Shown here: positions 25,858-34,081 of the stretch, piece by piece
Position numbering within the stretch: the first letter of the stretch is position 1
Layout of the letters: every line of letters starts with the position of its first letter
NCBI RefSeq assembly: GCF_003350375.1
Contig: NZ_QQAR01000011.1
Location: 62,001 to 126,000 of the forward strand
Direction of reading: 5' to 3'
Origin: Flavobacterium sp. AG291
Lineage (GTDB): Bacteria > Bacteroidota > Bacteroidia > Flavobacteriales > Flavobacteriaceae
Length of the DNA stretch: 64,000 bases
Notes under the pieces: generated by a model
What the model was told of the DNA's origin: nothing
Databases searched by the model: none
What the model saw: the letters and a program-made list of their open reading frames with translations, nothing else
Made by a program: the position numbers and the translations under genes

Positions 25858-27255
25858 ATGCAGATTAGAAGAAAAATCATTACCACTTACATTACTCTTT
25901 CAGGTATTAGTACTTTATTGCTATGCGTGGTAGTTTTTTTTCTTTTTAAACAAAACAACCAGTACTATTTTCTAAAACGCCTGCAGGACAGAGCCAAGAT
26001 AGTAGCCTCTATCCACTACCAAAACGACCCTGAAAAAGCGCGCTATTACCGTGAACTCAAAAAACATGGGTTGGAAGAACTAATCGATGAAAATGATTTT
26101 GTACTGAAGGTTAATGGAGCTAATTCCTTTGAATACAACACCCAACTGCATTTGCCCCATGAATTTTATGAAGAAGCCATGACAACCGGAAAGGCATGGG
26201 TGATGCTGGATGAACATCAATATTATTATGCTCAGCTATTTGATGAAAATAACATAAAATATATGGTTATTGTAACCGCTAAAGATCGGCGCGGAAACAC
26301 AACTACAATATACATAACCCGTATCATGGTCTTTGGGGCTATTGGCTTTATTATCCTTGCTTATTTCTTTGGACGCTTTTTAGCTCAACGATTCATAAAC
26401 CCGGTGTCTACCATCACTAAAGAAGTAAAACGTATTAGCGCCTCTAACCTTCACAACAGGCTACCACTTCCCGGAAATGACGATTCGGATGAGATTACTG
26501 ATCTTACCAAAACCTTTAACGATATGCTCGACAGACTGGAAACCTCCTTCGAGATCCAGGCTAATTTCATTAATAACGCGTCACACGAATTAAAGACGCC
26601 CATCACCACAATACTGGCCGAAACGGAGATTGCCCTGCTAAAAGAACGAAGCCCTGAAGAATATACTGCTGCACTTGAATCTATCAACAGACAGGCTTCA
26701 CGCCTTAGTAACCTTACCGAAAGCCTCCTCAAGCTTACACAAACCGGATATGATGGCAACAAACAGGTACAGGACATTGCCCGCATTGACGAACTTCTAC
26801 TGGATGTAAAATGCGATCTTGACAGGTTATATCCTGATAACCGTATTAGCATCAAGCTAAACAACATGCCCGAAGACGAAGCCATGCTTACCCTGCCATG
26901 CAACAAGCCATTGCTGGAGCTTGCTATAGGCAATATCATTTCCAACGGAGTTAAATATTCTGATAATGAAGAGGTATTCGTTTCGCTTACAGCAGATACA
27001 AAAGCTATTAAAATTGTAATTACCGATATAGGAATAGGTATACCCCCGGAAGACATCCCTTATCTTTACGAACCGTTCTTTAGGGGTAAAAAAGCATCGC
27101 GCTATACCGGTTATGGCCTTGGTCTACCATTAGCCATGAAAATCATCAGGATGCATAAGGGAGAGCTTAATGTACAATCTGAACCCGATAAAGGAACAGT
27201 TGTAAGCATCGTTTTCCATAAATACAACATTAAAAATCCTAATGTAAAATCTTAG
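25858..27255 (+). CDS. Sensor histidine kinase
   Basis: Membrane kinase of 465 aa, partner of the upstream regulator. TM1 is at about 8-31 and TM2 at about 153-175; between them is a ~120-residue sensor region rich in Tyr, His and acidic residues. HAMP at about 178-230 (RFINPVSTITKEVKRISASNLHNRLP), HisKA with phosphoacceptor His243 in NNASHELKTP, then the HATPase domain with N box IGNIISNGVKYS, G1 DIGIGIP, F box LYEPFFRGKKA and G2 GYGLGLPLAMKI. The sensor ligand is not evident. The whole looks like a CusS/BaeS-type orthodox kinase. Confidence 0.95.
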   Translation: MQIRRKIITTYITLSGISTLLLCVVVFFLFKQNNQYYFLKRLQDRAKIVASIHYQNDPEKARYYRELKKHGLEELIDENDFVLKVNGANSFEYNTQLHLPHEFYEEAMTTGKAWVMLDEHQYYYAQLFDENNIKYMVIVTAKDRRGNTTTIYITRIMVFGAIGFIILAYFFGRFLAQRFINPVSTITKEVKRISASNLHNRLPLPGNDDSDEITDLTKTFNDMLDRLETSFEIQANFINNASHELKTPITTILAETEIALLKERSPEEYTAALESINRQASRLSNLTESLLKLTQTGYDGNKQVQDIARIDELLLDVKCDLDRLYPDNRISIKLNNMPEDEAMLTLPCNKPLLELAIGNIISNGVKYSDNEEVFVSLTADTKAIKIVITDIGIGIPPEDIPYLYEPFFRGKKASRYTGYGLGLPLAMKIIRMHKGELNVQSEPDKGTVVSIVFHKYNIKNPNVKS

Positions 27256-27334
27256 GGTTTTCTAATTTTATTTTAAGCACTTTCTTATATCGGGATAATT
27301 AATTTGTCTGTATAACTTTTAAGAATTATACAGC

Positions 27335-28051
27335 ATGAAAAACATACTTATCCCCACAACATTACAACATGATACCCTTTTTGCAGTAAAAACAGCACTA
27401 AAACAAGCTAACAGTAACTGCAATATAACAATTATGTATGTACGTGATGTTGCTGATGCCGAATCTGCTTCATTATTCCTAAGATCGGCCAGACCTTCAA
27501 AAACAGACTTACAGGCAAAAATACTGGAGGCTTGCCATTCAGAAGCCAACAATTATCCGCACTGCACGCTCGAATTACATAACCGTTATGGCATTTCGGC
27601 TCCTTTGCTTAAAAACCTGCTACAGCATTTAAATACTGATTTTATTATAGTTCCTGCTTCCTACAGGCAGGAAAGGGACAGCATACACCATTACTGTCTG
27701 AACTTATTATCAAACAGTAAAATTTCCATGCTTCATCTCACTGAAGCCGGTGAAGAACTGGAGTTTAACAAAGCCCTGTATCTCGAACATTCTTCTGCGC
27801 AGCTTGATATTCAACAATTACAGGAACTGGTAGGCAACAGATTTAATTTAAGAATCGTTAGCCATGCGTCACTAGCCGAAAACTATCCTGAACAATTAGA
27901 ACAACAGCTAAACGATGCTATTGCTAAAAATAATATCGATCTGCTTATAGAAACCAGAAAAACAGAAAAGATAAGGATGAAAAAACGCAAAGAAGCGTAT
28001 GTAAATGAAACACTTGGGTTACCGGTGCTTTCTATATTTGAAGAGGTCTGA
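27335..28051 (+). CDS. Universal stress protein-like protein
   Basis: Cytoplasmic protein of 238 aa. The N-terminus MKNILIPTTLQHDTLFAVKTALKQANSNCNITIMYV has the order of a UspA fold (strand, helix, strand), but the ATP-binding G2xG9GS signature of ATP-binding Usps is absent at the end of the first half (FIIVPASYRQE instead). The second half repeats the fold weakly. It lies 79 nt after the kinase and 21 nt before a bestrophin gene, so it may be in the same operon. Assignment moderate; role unknown. Confidence 0.65.
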   Translation: MKNILIPTTLQHDTLFAVKTALKQANSNCNITIMYVRDVADAESASLFLRSARPSKTDLQAKILEACHSEANNYPHCTLELHNRYGISAPLLKNLLQHLNTDFIIVPASYRQERDSIHHYCLNLLSNSKISMLHLTEAGEELEFNKALYLEHSSAQLDIQQLQELVGNRFNLRIVSHASLAENYPEQLEQQLNDAIAKNNIDLLIETRKTEKIRMKKRKEAYVNETLGLPVLSIFEEV

Positions 28052-28072
28052 TTAATTAAAATTCCAAAAGAC

Positions 28073-29023
28073 ATGCTATTAAGAAAGAGAATTCCGCTAC
28101 AATATACTTTAGGCAAGATCAGACTTGAGCTTGCCCTTGTCATCGTCTACACTATAGGATTTGAGATAATACATCATTTTTATCATGCCGTCTCCATAAA
28201 CATCCCTATTGCAGTCCCGGCAATTATAGGAACCATCATATCATTACTCCTGGCTTTTAAATCGAACCAGGCTTATGACAGATGGTGGGAGGCACGTACA
28301 ATTTGGGGTGCTATAGTAAATGATTCACGCACATTGCTGCGTCAGGTTATCACCTTTTACGAAGACCCTGATTTCTCGGTAGAGGCTAATAACTTTAAAG
28401 AGCGTTTTGCCAAAAGACAGGCTGCATGGTGTTATGCCCTTGCTCAGGCCCTGAGAGGCAAAGATCCCGTTAAACCCATAAAAAGCTTGCTTAGCGAAAA
28501 AGAACTGCGCTTTGTAGAGAACCATAAACACGTGCCAAACGCTATACTGATGCTGCACGCCAAAGAAATTAAAAAAGCAAAAGAGAATAAAAAAATAAAC
28601 GTATACCAGCAGGTAGAGATAGACAACACCCTGACAAGGTTGTGCGACTCGATGGGTAAATGTGAACGTATTAAAAATACAATTTTCCCAACAACTTACA
28701 GTATGTACATAAGGTTTACATTATTCCTTTTTATACTTCTGTTGCCATTTGGCCTTACCGATTACCTCGGCTGGATACAAATTCCGGTAATTGCTACTAT
28801 TGGGGCCGCATGCTTTCTTATCGAAAAGATGGCGATCCATCTACAGGATCCATTTGAGGGTAAGCCAACTGACACTCCTATGGTTTCTATCTCAAACAAC
28901 ATAGAGAAGAATCTAATGCAAATGGTACACGAATACCGTAACGAGTTTGAAGAGGAAAAATTTGCACATAACCCTACACTGCATCACATACAGCCCGTAA
29001 AGAACGCTTATTTTGTGCTTTAA
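28073..29023 (+). CDS. Bestrophin family anion channel (UPF0187)
   Basis: Membrane protein of 316 aa. The bacterial bestrophin pattern is clear: a basic N-terminus, TM1 at about 20-37, TM2 at about 42-62, the conserved block LLAFKSNQAYDRWWEARTIWGAIVNDSRTLLRQV, then TM pairs at about 206-225 and 232-252, and IQDPF-like HLQDPFEGKPTDTPM near 265. Bacterial homologs form pentameric chloride or cation channels in the inner membrane. It ends the likely operon of regulator, kinase and Usp-like protein, and its expression may answer to that system. Confidence 0.93.
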   Translation: MLLRKRIPLQYTLGKIRLELALVIVYTIGFEIIHHFYHAVSINIPIAVPAIIGTIISLLLAFKSNQAYDRWWEARTIWGAIVNDSRTLLRQVITFYEDPDFSVEANNFKERFAKRQAAWCYALAQALRGKDPVKPIKSLLSEKELRFVENHKHVPNAILMLHAKEIKKAKENKKINVYQQVEIDNTLTRLCDSMGKCERIKNTIFPTTYSMYIRFTLFLFILLLPFGLTDYLGWIQIPVIATIGAACFLIEKMAIHLQDPFEGKPTDTPMVSISNNIEKNLMQMVHEYRNEFEEEKFAHNPTLHHIQPVKNAYFVL

Positions 29024-29046
29024 TATTTAAGTTTTGGATTGACGAG

Positions 29047-29070
29047 AAGCCTTCGCGAAAGCGGGGGCTT
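29047..29070. terminator. Terminator between bestrophin gene and a small minus-strand gene
   Basis: AAGCC-TT-CGC-GAAA-GCG-GG-GGCTT followed by TTTTT; imperfect stem with a GAAA tetraloop. Confidence 0.75.
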
Positions 29071-29072
29071 TT

Positions 29073-29354
29073 TTATATCCTTTTGTTCCAGTTCTTACCC
29101 AGCCATATATTCATTTCACCACGGGTTACGCACTTTTCGGGCATATGCTTCTTTATGAGGTTTTCGAGACGGTGAAATGAATCGAGAGAAAAAAGACCCG
29201 ACATCTGAAAAAAACGCTTCATGAAATCGAGCATCTGGTAGCCATTGTTCCTGTCGATGATATCATCATCGCACACGGTCTTAAAAATTTTAGCCTTATC
29301 GGTGTCCGACCACGAATATTCATAGCGCAGGGACGGTTTATCAGATCTGAACAT
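29073..29354 (-). CDS. Small hypothetical protein
   Basis: Protein of 93 aa starting at an ATG, MFRSDKPSLRYEYSWSDTD, with aromatic and charged residues and no signal peptide or membrane segment. It has the composition of a real globular protein and is bounded by a terminator on each side (29047-29070 and 29441-29463). I do not recognise the family. Confidence 0.6.
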   Translation of the reverse strand: MFRSDKPSLRYEYSWSDTDKAKIFKTVCDDDIIDRNNGYQMLDFMKRFFQMSGLFSLDSFHRLENLIKKHMPEKCVTRGEMNIWLGKNWNKRI

Positions 29355-29440
29355 AGGCTTATAAATTAGACGGTTGGGGGCTTAAAAAAAGTCAATATCT
29401 CTTTAAGATTTGACATATGTCTCTAACAATATTAATAAAA

Positions 29441-29463
29441 AAATCCCTCAGGCGGAGGGATTT
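29441..29463. terminator. Hairpin terminator
   Basis: AAATCCCTC-AGGCG-GAGGGATTT, A-tract before and T/A-rich after; lies between a minus-strand start and the fabD promoter. Confidence 0.7.
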
Positions 29464-29613
29464 AATTAAAAAATATTTTAGGAAAACCCAGCGGGCTTTA
29501 ATAAGGTTTTTCAAAAGTACAACATTATTCAACATGCAAACACGGCAAAATGTTAATTAACATGTTAAAAATTAAGAGCTTCACAATAAATATTACAAAC
29601 CTGAAATGTGATT

Positions 29614-29646
29614 TTGAGACGACCTATAGAAAAAACATTATTTTTG
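29614..29646 (+). promoter_or_regulatory. fabD promoter
   Basis: TTG at 29614-29616, a 22-nt spacer and an exact TATTTTTG at 29639-29646, 37 nt upstream of the fabD ATG. Good agreement with the Flavobacterium consensus. Confidence 0.65.
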
Positions 29647-29683
29647 CGTGACAAACTAAAAACAGAAACAAATACCTCTCAGT

Positions 29684-30568
29684 ATGAAAGCATACGTATT
29701 TCCGGGACAGGGTGCCCAGTTTACAGGCATGGGAAAAGACCTTTACGAAAAATCTCCCCTTGCAAAAGAACTATTTGAAAAAGCTAACGAAATATTAGGT
29801 TTCCGTATAACAGACATTATGTTTGAAGGAACAGCCGAAGAACTTAAAGAAACTAAAGTAACACAACCAGCAGTATTCCTTCATTCGGTAATACTTGCTA
29901 AAACCCTTGGTGAAGATTTTAAGCCTGAAATGGTAGCAGGCCACTCCCTTGGAGAATTCTCTGCCCTTGTTGCAGCTGGGGCACTTACTTTTGAAGACGG
30001 ACTTAGACTGGTATCGCAGCGTGCTATGGCAATGCAGAAAGCATGTGAGATCACTCCATCTACTATGGCTGCTGTACTTGGCCTTGACGATAAAGTGGTT
30101 GAGGATGTATGCGCAACTATCGAAGGCGTGGTAGTTCCTGCGAATTACAACTGTCCTGGTCAGCTTGTAATCTCAGGTGAGACCACAGCTGTTGAAGCTG
30201 CTTGTGTTGCTATGAAAGAAGCCGGTGCTAAACGTGCTCTTATCCTGCCTGTAGGTGGTGCTTTCCACTCGCCTATGATGGAGCCTGCTCGCGAAGAGCT
30301 TGCGGCTGCTATTGAGAAAACAACTTTTAGCGCACCAGTTTGCCCTGTGTACCAAAACGTACCGGCAAGTGCTGTGACTAATCCTGACGAGATAAAACAA
30401 AACCTTATCATACAGCTTACTGCTCCTGTAAAATGGACGCAGTCAGTTCAGAACATGGTAGCCGATGGCGGTACACTTTTCACAGAAGTTGGACCGGGTA
30501 ACGTACTACAGGGGCTTGTGAAAAAAATTGCTCCTGAAGCGCAAACGGCTGCTGCTGTTTTGAGTTAA
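29684..30568 (+). CDS. fabD: Malonyl-CoA:ACP transacylase
   Basis: Transfers malonyl groups from CoA to acyl carrier protein in fatty acid synthesis. The 294-aa protein has the FabD length. Motifs: PGQGAQFTGMG at the N-terminus, nucleophile Ser88 in GHSLGEFSAL, an arginine in LVSQRAMAMQ at about 113, catalytic His195 in GGAFHSPMM and GPGNVLQGLVKK near the C-terminus. It is alone, not in a fab cluster in this window, with its own promoter. Confidence 0.97.
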   Translation: MKAYVFPGQGAQFTGMGKDLYEKSPLAKELFEKANEILGFRITDIMFEGTAEELKETKVTQPAVFLHSVILAKTLGEDFKPEMVAGHSLGEFSALVAAGALTFEDGLRLVSQRAMAMQKACEITPSTMAAVLGLDDKVVEDVCATIEGVVVPANYNCPGQLVISGETTAVEAACVAMKEAGAKRALILPVGGAFHSPMMEPAREELAAAIEKTTFSAPVCPVYQNVPASAVTNPDEIKQNLIIQLTAPVKWTQSVQNMVADGGTLFTEVGPGNVLQGLVKKIAPEAQTAAAVLS

Positions 30569-30605
30569 CAGTTTACAGTACTCAGCGTAACGTTTTTGTA
30601 CTACC

Positions 30606-30699
30606 CGTCATCGCGAGCCTGCCTGCCGGCAAAGGCAGGGAGGAACGACGAAGCGATCTAAAGATTGCCGCGCTCCATTGCATTACGCTCGCAATGACC
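30606..30699. repeat. Interspersed repeat, family B (GTCATNGCGAGC...GCTCGCAATGAC)
   Basis: A 94-bp element with inverted ends CGTCATCGCGAGC and GCTCGCAATGACC. Inside it has the palindrome CTGCCTGCCGGCAAAGGCAG and the phrase ACGAAGCGATCT. A second copy in inverse orientation is at 40868-40958, a truncated one at 53698-53754. Confidence 0.75.
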
Positions 30700-30710
30700 A
30701 AAATTCATAA

Positions 30711-30744
30711 AAAAATCCCGTTCGCCGAGGCGAACGGGATTTTT
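30711..30744. terminator. Bidirectional terminator between fabD and the GNAT gene
   Basis: AAAAATCCCGTTCGC, loop CGAG, GCGAACGGGATTTTT; 15-bp stem. It overlaps the last two bases of the minus-strand GNAT gene. Confidence 0.9.
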
Positions 30745-31192
30745 ATTTCACTACCAACTTCATAAGTCCGCGGTTGTGTATAGCATAACCTTTGGACAAG
30801 TAGAGTTTTTGAGCTACGGTATTGTGACCTTCTATCTCGAGGTATATTATCTTAACTGACAATGTCTTTGCCTGTTCGCTGATAAAATCAAGTGCCTGTT
30901 TACCAAAACCAAGTCCACGAGCTACTGATGAAATAAAGAGTTCATCGAGAAAAGCGATTCGGCCTTTGTATTCAAAAGAAAAAACAAAAGTCATGATTAC
31001 ATATCCTACGGGTTCGTTTTCTTTGAATATTAGCCATCCCCTGCCTAACGTTTCATTTTCAAGAAATTCCTGCATTAGTCCGCGAGAAACATTAACGTCA
31101 ATAGGATAATTATCTATAGCATAGAATTCTTCCATCATGGCAATTACCAACGGAACATCCTGTGCTTCTAAAGGTTTGAATACGGCCTGCAT
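30743..31192 (-). CDS. GNAT family N-acetyltransferase
   Basis: Protein of 149 aa with the GNAT fold: VIAMMEEFYAIDNYPID in the N-terminal substrate loop, GYVIMTFVFSFEYKGRIAFLDELFISSVARGLGFGKQALDFI (motif A with R-G-x-G-F/K-G CoA pyrophosphate loop) at about 68-108, and VKIIYLEIEGHNTVAQKLYLSKGY (motif B). The substrate is unknown. Its start overlaps the waaA stop by one base (TGATG), so the two are coupled. Confidence 0.9.
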   Translation of the reverse strand: MQAVFKPLEAQDVPLVIAMMEEFYAIDNYPIDVNVSRGLMQEFLENETLGRGWLIFKENEPVGYVIMTFVFSFEYKGRIAFLDELFISSVARGLGFGKQALDFISEQAKTLSVKIIYLEIEGHNTVAQKLYLSKGYAIHNRGLMKLVVK

Positions 31193-32424
31193 CAGTCAAT
31201 ATTCTTAAGGATTATATTTACCGCACCTCGGTTCATGCTCACAAATGTTCCTGCAACATGACCGGTTTCATAACGCACATCATCATTATATACCAGTGAT
31301 GATAGTGCATCATTCATCTCTTCTTTATTTTTTACGGCAATACATCCACCCATATTGACCAAAGCAACTGCTTCGGGAAATTTTTGATGATTAGGCCCTA
31401 TGATTATTGGCACGCCAAAAGCAGCAGGCTCTAAAATATTATGCAATCCTGCAGTGCCAAATCCTCCTCCAACATAAGCCACATCGGCATAGCTGTAAAT
31501 TTTAGTCAGTATACCTACTGTATTGATGATAAGCACATCATATTCGGCAAGGTTCTTACCCTCCTTTTCTGAGAACAGAACCACTTTGCCTGTTAGGCTG
31601 TTTTTAATATCATTAATGTGGTCTTCGCCTGTGGTATGTGGCGCAATAATGAATTTAGTGTTTACCGCAGTATTGATAAAATCGACAAACATGGTTTCAT
31701 CCTTTGGCCATGAACTGCCAAATACCACGGTGGTTGTATCATTTTTAAATTTTTCAATAAAAGGAAGTGTATTATCACGCTCCAGTATTTCACTCACCCT
31801 GTCATAACGGGTATCACCGCTAATAGTTACATTATTGAAACCTATACCCTGCAACAGCACTTTTGAACTTTCGTACTGCACAAAAAAATGATTAAAGGTT
31901 TTAAGCGCCTTTCTGTAAAAACCGCCATACCATTTAAAAAACACCTGATCTTTTCTGAAAAAACCTGAGATCAGATACACCTTTGCATCGGTCTTTTTCA
32001 ACTCGTTCAGGTAATTGGGCCAGAATTCATATTTGATAAAAAATACTTTCTCCGGCTTAACGATTGAAAGGAACTTTTTAGCATTTGCCAAAGTATCCAT
32101 AGGCAGGTAGACAATTACATCGGCAGTAGTGGCATTTTTCCGTACTTCGTAGCCCGATGGCGAAAAGAAAGTAAGCACAATTTTATGACCGGGATGCATG
32201 GCTCTTACCTTTTCCATCACCGGAAGCCCCTGCTCATACTCTCCCAACGATGCCGCATGGAACCAGATTGTTTTATCTCCCTGCTGAATTTTTTCCTGAA
32301 GTGTACTAAAAACAGTCTTTCTTCCGTTTACGAAGAGTCTGATTTTAGGGATGAAAAAAGCCACAAGACTCAGCACCCATTTAGCGATTATAATAAGCAC
32401 ATTATATAGAAAAAACATAGGCAT
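31192..32424 (-). CDS. waaA: 3-deoxy-D-manno-octulosonic acid (Kdo) transferase
   Basis: Inner-membrane GT30 enzyme of 410 aa adding Kdo to lipid A precursor. An N-terminal anchor is at about 4-25. The N-terminal Rossmann domain contains WFHAASLGEYEQGLPV with the conserved glutamate (Glu62), FFSPSGYEVRK and IKYEFWPNYLNELKK. The C-terminal domain holds VVFGSSWPKDE, FIIAPHTTGEDHI and YVGGGFGTAGLHNILEPAAFGVPIIIGPNHQKFPEA, the nucleotide-sugar binding block. Length and motif order are standard. Coupled downstream to a GNAT gene. Confidence 0.96.
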   Translation of the reverse strand: MPMFFLYNVLIIIAKWVLSLVAFFIPKIRLFVNGRKTVFSTLQEKIQQGDKTIWFHAASLGEYEQGLPVMEKVRAMHPGHKIVLTFFSPSGYEVRKNATTADVIVYLPMDTLANAKKFLSIVKPEKVFFIKYEFWPNYLNELKKTDAKVYLISGFFRKDQVFFKWYGGFYRKALKTFNHFFVQYESSKVLLQGIGFNNVTISGDTRYDRVSEILERDNTLPFIEKFKNDTTTVVFGSSWPKDETMFVDFINTAVNTKFIIAPHTTGEDHINDIKNSLTGKVVLFSEKEGKNLAEYDVLIINTVGILTKIYSYADVAYVGGGFGTAGLHNILEPAAFGVPIIIGPNHQKFPEAVALVNMGGCIAVKNKEEMNDALSSLVYNDDVRYETGHVAGTFVSMNRGAVNIILKNID

Positions 32425-32464
32425 AAAATTGAGGTGCTAAATTACATACTTTATGCTATTTTCA

Positions 32465-32495
32465 TTGGCAGGCAGTCATTAAATTAGTAGTTTTG
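32465..32495 (+). promoter_or_regulatory. Promoter of the DegT-galE operon
   Basis: TTG at 32465-32467, a 20-nt spacer and an exact TAGTTTTG at 32488-32495, 22 nt upstream of the ATG. Best-formed promoter in the window. Confidence 0.7.
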
Positions 32496-32517
32496 CGCTG
32501 ATTAATAATTTCACATC

Positions 32518-33648
32518 ATGAAAAAAATCCAAATGGTTGACCTGAAAAGTCAGTACGACCAGATTAAAGATACTGTAAATGCTTCTATACAGGAAGTTTT
32601 AGATACTACATCATATATAAACGGCCCACAAGTTCATAGTTTCCAAAAAAATCTTGAGACTTATCTTGATGTTAAACACGTAATACCATGTGCCAATGGT
32701 ACCGATGCCCTTCAGATCATCATGATGGGTATGGGACTTCAGCCGGGCGACGAGGTAATTACTGCCGATTTTACCTTTGCCGCTACTGTTGAAGTTATTG
32801 CCCTGCTGCAACTTACACCGGTACTTGTAGATGTTGAGCCGGATACTTTCAACATTTCTGTAGAGGCTATCAAAAAAGCGATCACACCAAAAACGAAAGC
32901 TATCGTTCCGGTACACCTTTTTGGCCAGGCAGCCAATATGGAAGAAATTATGACCCTTGCTACTGAGCATAATCTTTATGTAATTGAAGACAACGCTCAG
33001 GGAATAGGTGCCAACTATAAATATGCCGATGGCTCTAAGAAAAAAACAGGTGTTATAGGTCATGCCGCTTCAACATCGTTCTTCCCATCTAAAAACCTTG
33101 GCTGTTATGGCGATGGTGGTGCTATATTCACAAATGATGATGCGCTTGCCCATACGCTAAGAGGAATTGTTAATCACGGTATGTATGTGCGTTACCACCA
33201 CGATGTTGTAGGTGTTAACTCAAGACTTGACAGCATTCAGGCTGCGGTGCTTAATGCTAAGCTCCCTTTACTTGACGGTTATAATGTAAAAAGACAGGAA
33301 GCCGCTGCAAAATACAGTGCTGCTCTTGCCAATCATACAAATATTATTACTCCTGTAATCACAGGAGAACAGGACAGCCATGTATTTCATCAATATACAC
33401 TGCGCATTATCAATGCTGACAGGGATGGACTAATGCAACACCTTCTTGACAAAGGTATTCCGTGTGCCATATACTACCCTATTCCGCTTCACAGCCAAAA
33501 GGCATATGCGGATAGCCGTTATAACGAATCGGATTTCCCGGTAACTAATCAACTTGTAAAAGAAGTAATATCGTTGCCAATGCATACTGAGCTTGATGAT
33601 GAACAGATAAAATTCATTACGGATAGTGTAATTGAGTTTTTAAGCTAA
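32518..33648 (+). CDS. DegT/DnrJ/EryC1/StrS-family sugar aminotransferase
   Basis: PLP enzyme of 376 aa that usually aminates a nucleotide-linked keto sugar for surface polysaccharide. It begins IQMVDLKSQYDQIKDTVNASIQEVLDTTSYINGPQV. Further motifs: CANGTDALQIIMMG at about 60, TADFTFAATVEVIAL, PVHLFGQAANM, EDNAQGIGANY, and the Schiff-base Lys192 in STSFFPSKNLGCYGDGGA. NHGMYVRYHHDVVGVNSRLDSIQAAVL is also typical. It heads an operon with a small membrane protein and galE. The sugar cannot be told from sequence. Confidence 0.94.
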   Translation: MKKIQMVDLKSQYDQIKDTVNASIQEVLDTTSYINGPQVHSFQKNLETYLDVKHVIPCANGTDALQIIMMGMGLQPGDEVITADFTFAATVEVIALLQLTPVLVDVEPDTFNISVEAIKKAITPKTKAIVPVHLFGQAANMEEIMTLATEHNLYVIEDNAQGIGANYKYADGSKKKTGVIGHAASTSFFPSKNLGCYGDGGAIFTNDDALAHTLRGIVNHGMYVRYHHDVVGVNSRLDSIQAAVLNAKLPLLDGYNVKRQEAAAKYSAALANHTNIITPVITGEQDSHVFHQYTLRIINADRDGLMQHLLDKGIPCAIYYPIPLHSQKAYADSRYNESDFPVTNQLVKEVISLPMHTELDDEQIKFITDSVIEFLS

Positions 33649-34079
33649 TGGAAATGACCAAAAAGAAAGCGTGGGGTCCCATAATAGGGATTGCTATAGG
33701 AGTTGGCGTGATGACAGGGATAAGCAATGTAAACAGGACAAGTCCTTACAAAGAGCTTTCAAAATTTTCAAAAGAAATCAATGCAAAAGGGGCTGTAACA
33801 ATTGATCCGGATACGAGGATGGACAGCACATCTGTAGCTGAAGATCCGCTTATGGTTGTTTATCACTATACGGTTGTAACTGTTGATAAAGACTCTGTTA
33901 CCATTGACGAAAAAGAGGCTAAAGAGGTATTGATAAAGCAAACGCAGGAAAACCTTGATAATAGCCCGGACATGGAAACGTTTAGAAAACATGATGTTTC
34001 TATGAAATATGATTACAAGGATAAAAAAGGCAGACATTTGTTTGACTTTACCATAAAACCAGCAAAAAACATCCAGTAA
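33648..34079 (+). CDS. Small membrane-anchored hypothetical protein
   Basis: Protein of 143 aa with one N-terminal hydrophobic segment (residues about 9-26, AWGPIIGIAIGVGVMTGI) and a polar, acidic remainder rich in Asp, Lys and Val. The start overlaps the DegT stop codon by one base and galE begins 2 nt after its stop, so it is translationally coupled on both sides. No family recognised; tight coupling suggests a role near the surface-sugar enzymes, which is inference. Confidence 0.7.
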   Translation: MEMTKKKAWGPIIGIAIGVGVMTGISNVNRTSPYKELSKFSKEINAKGAVTIDPDTRMDSTSVAEDPLMVVYHYTVVTVDKDSVTIDEKEAKEVLIKQTQENLDNSPDMETFRKHDVSMKYDYKDKKGRHLFDFTIKPAKNIQ

Positions 34080-34081
34080 AT

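Larger units (their letters stand above)
29355..29683. other. Intergenic region upstream of fabD
   Basis: About 329 nt holding a hairpin terminator (29441-29463) and the fabD promoter (29614-29646). The 150 nt between them is AT-rich and shows nothing I can name. The terminator has no obvious plus-strand gene to end, so it may close an unannotated short transcript or insulate fabD. Confidence 0.5.

Noticed and set aside
26451..27056. 201-codon minus-strand frame with many Ser/Leu residues
   Set aside because: Lies wholly antisense to the histidine kinase, whose motifs are intact; composition is that of a complementary-strand shadow.
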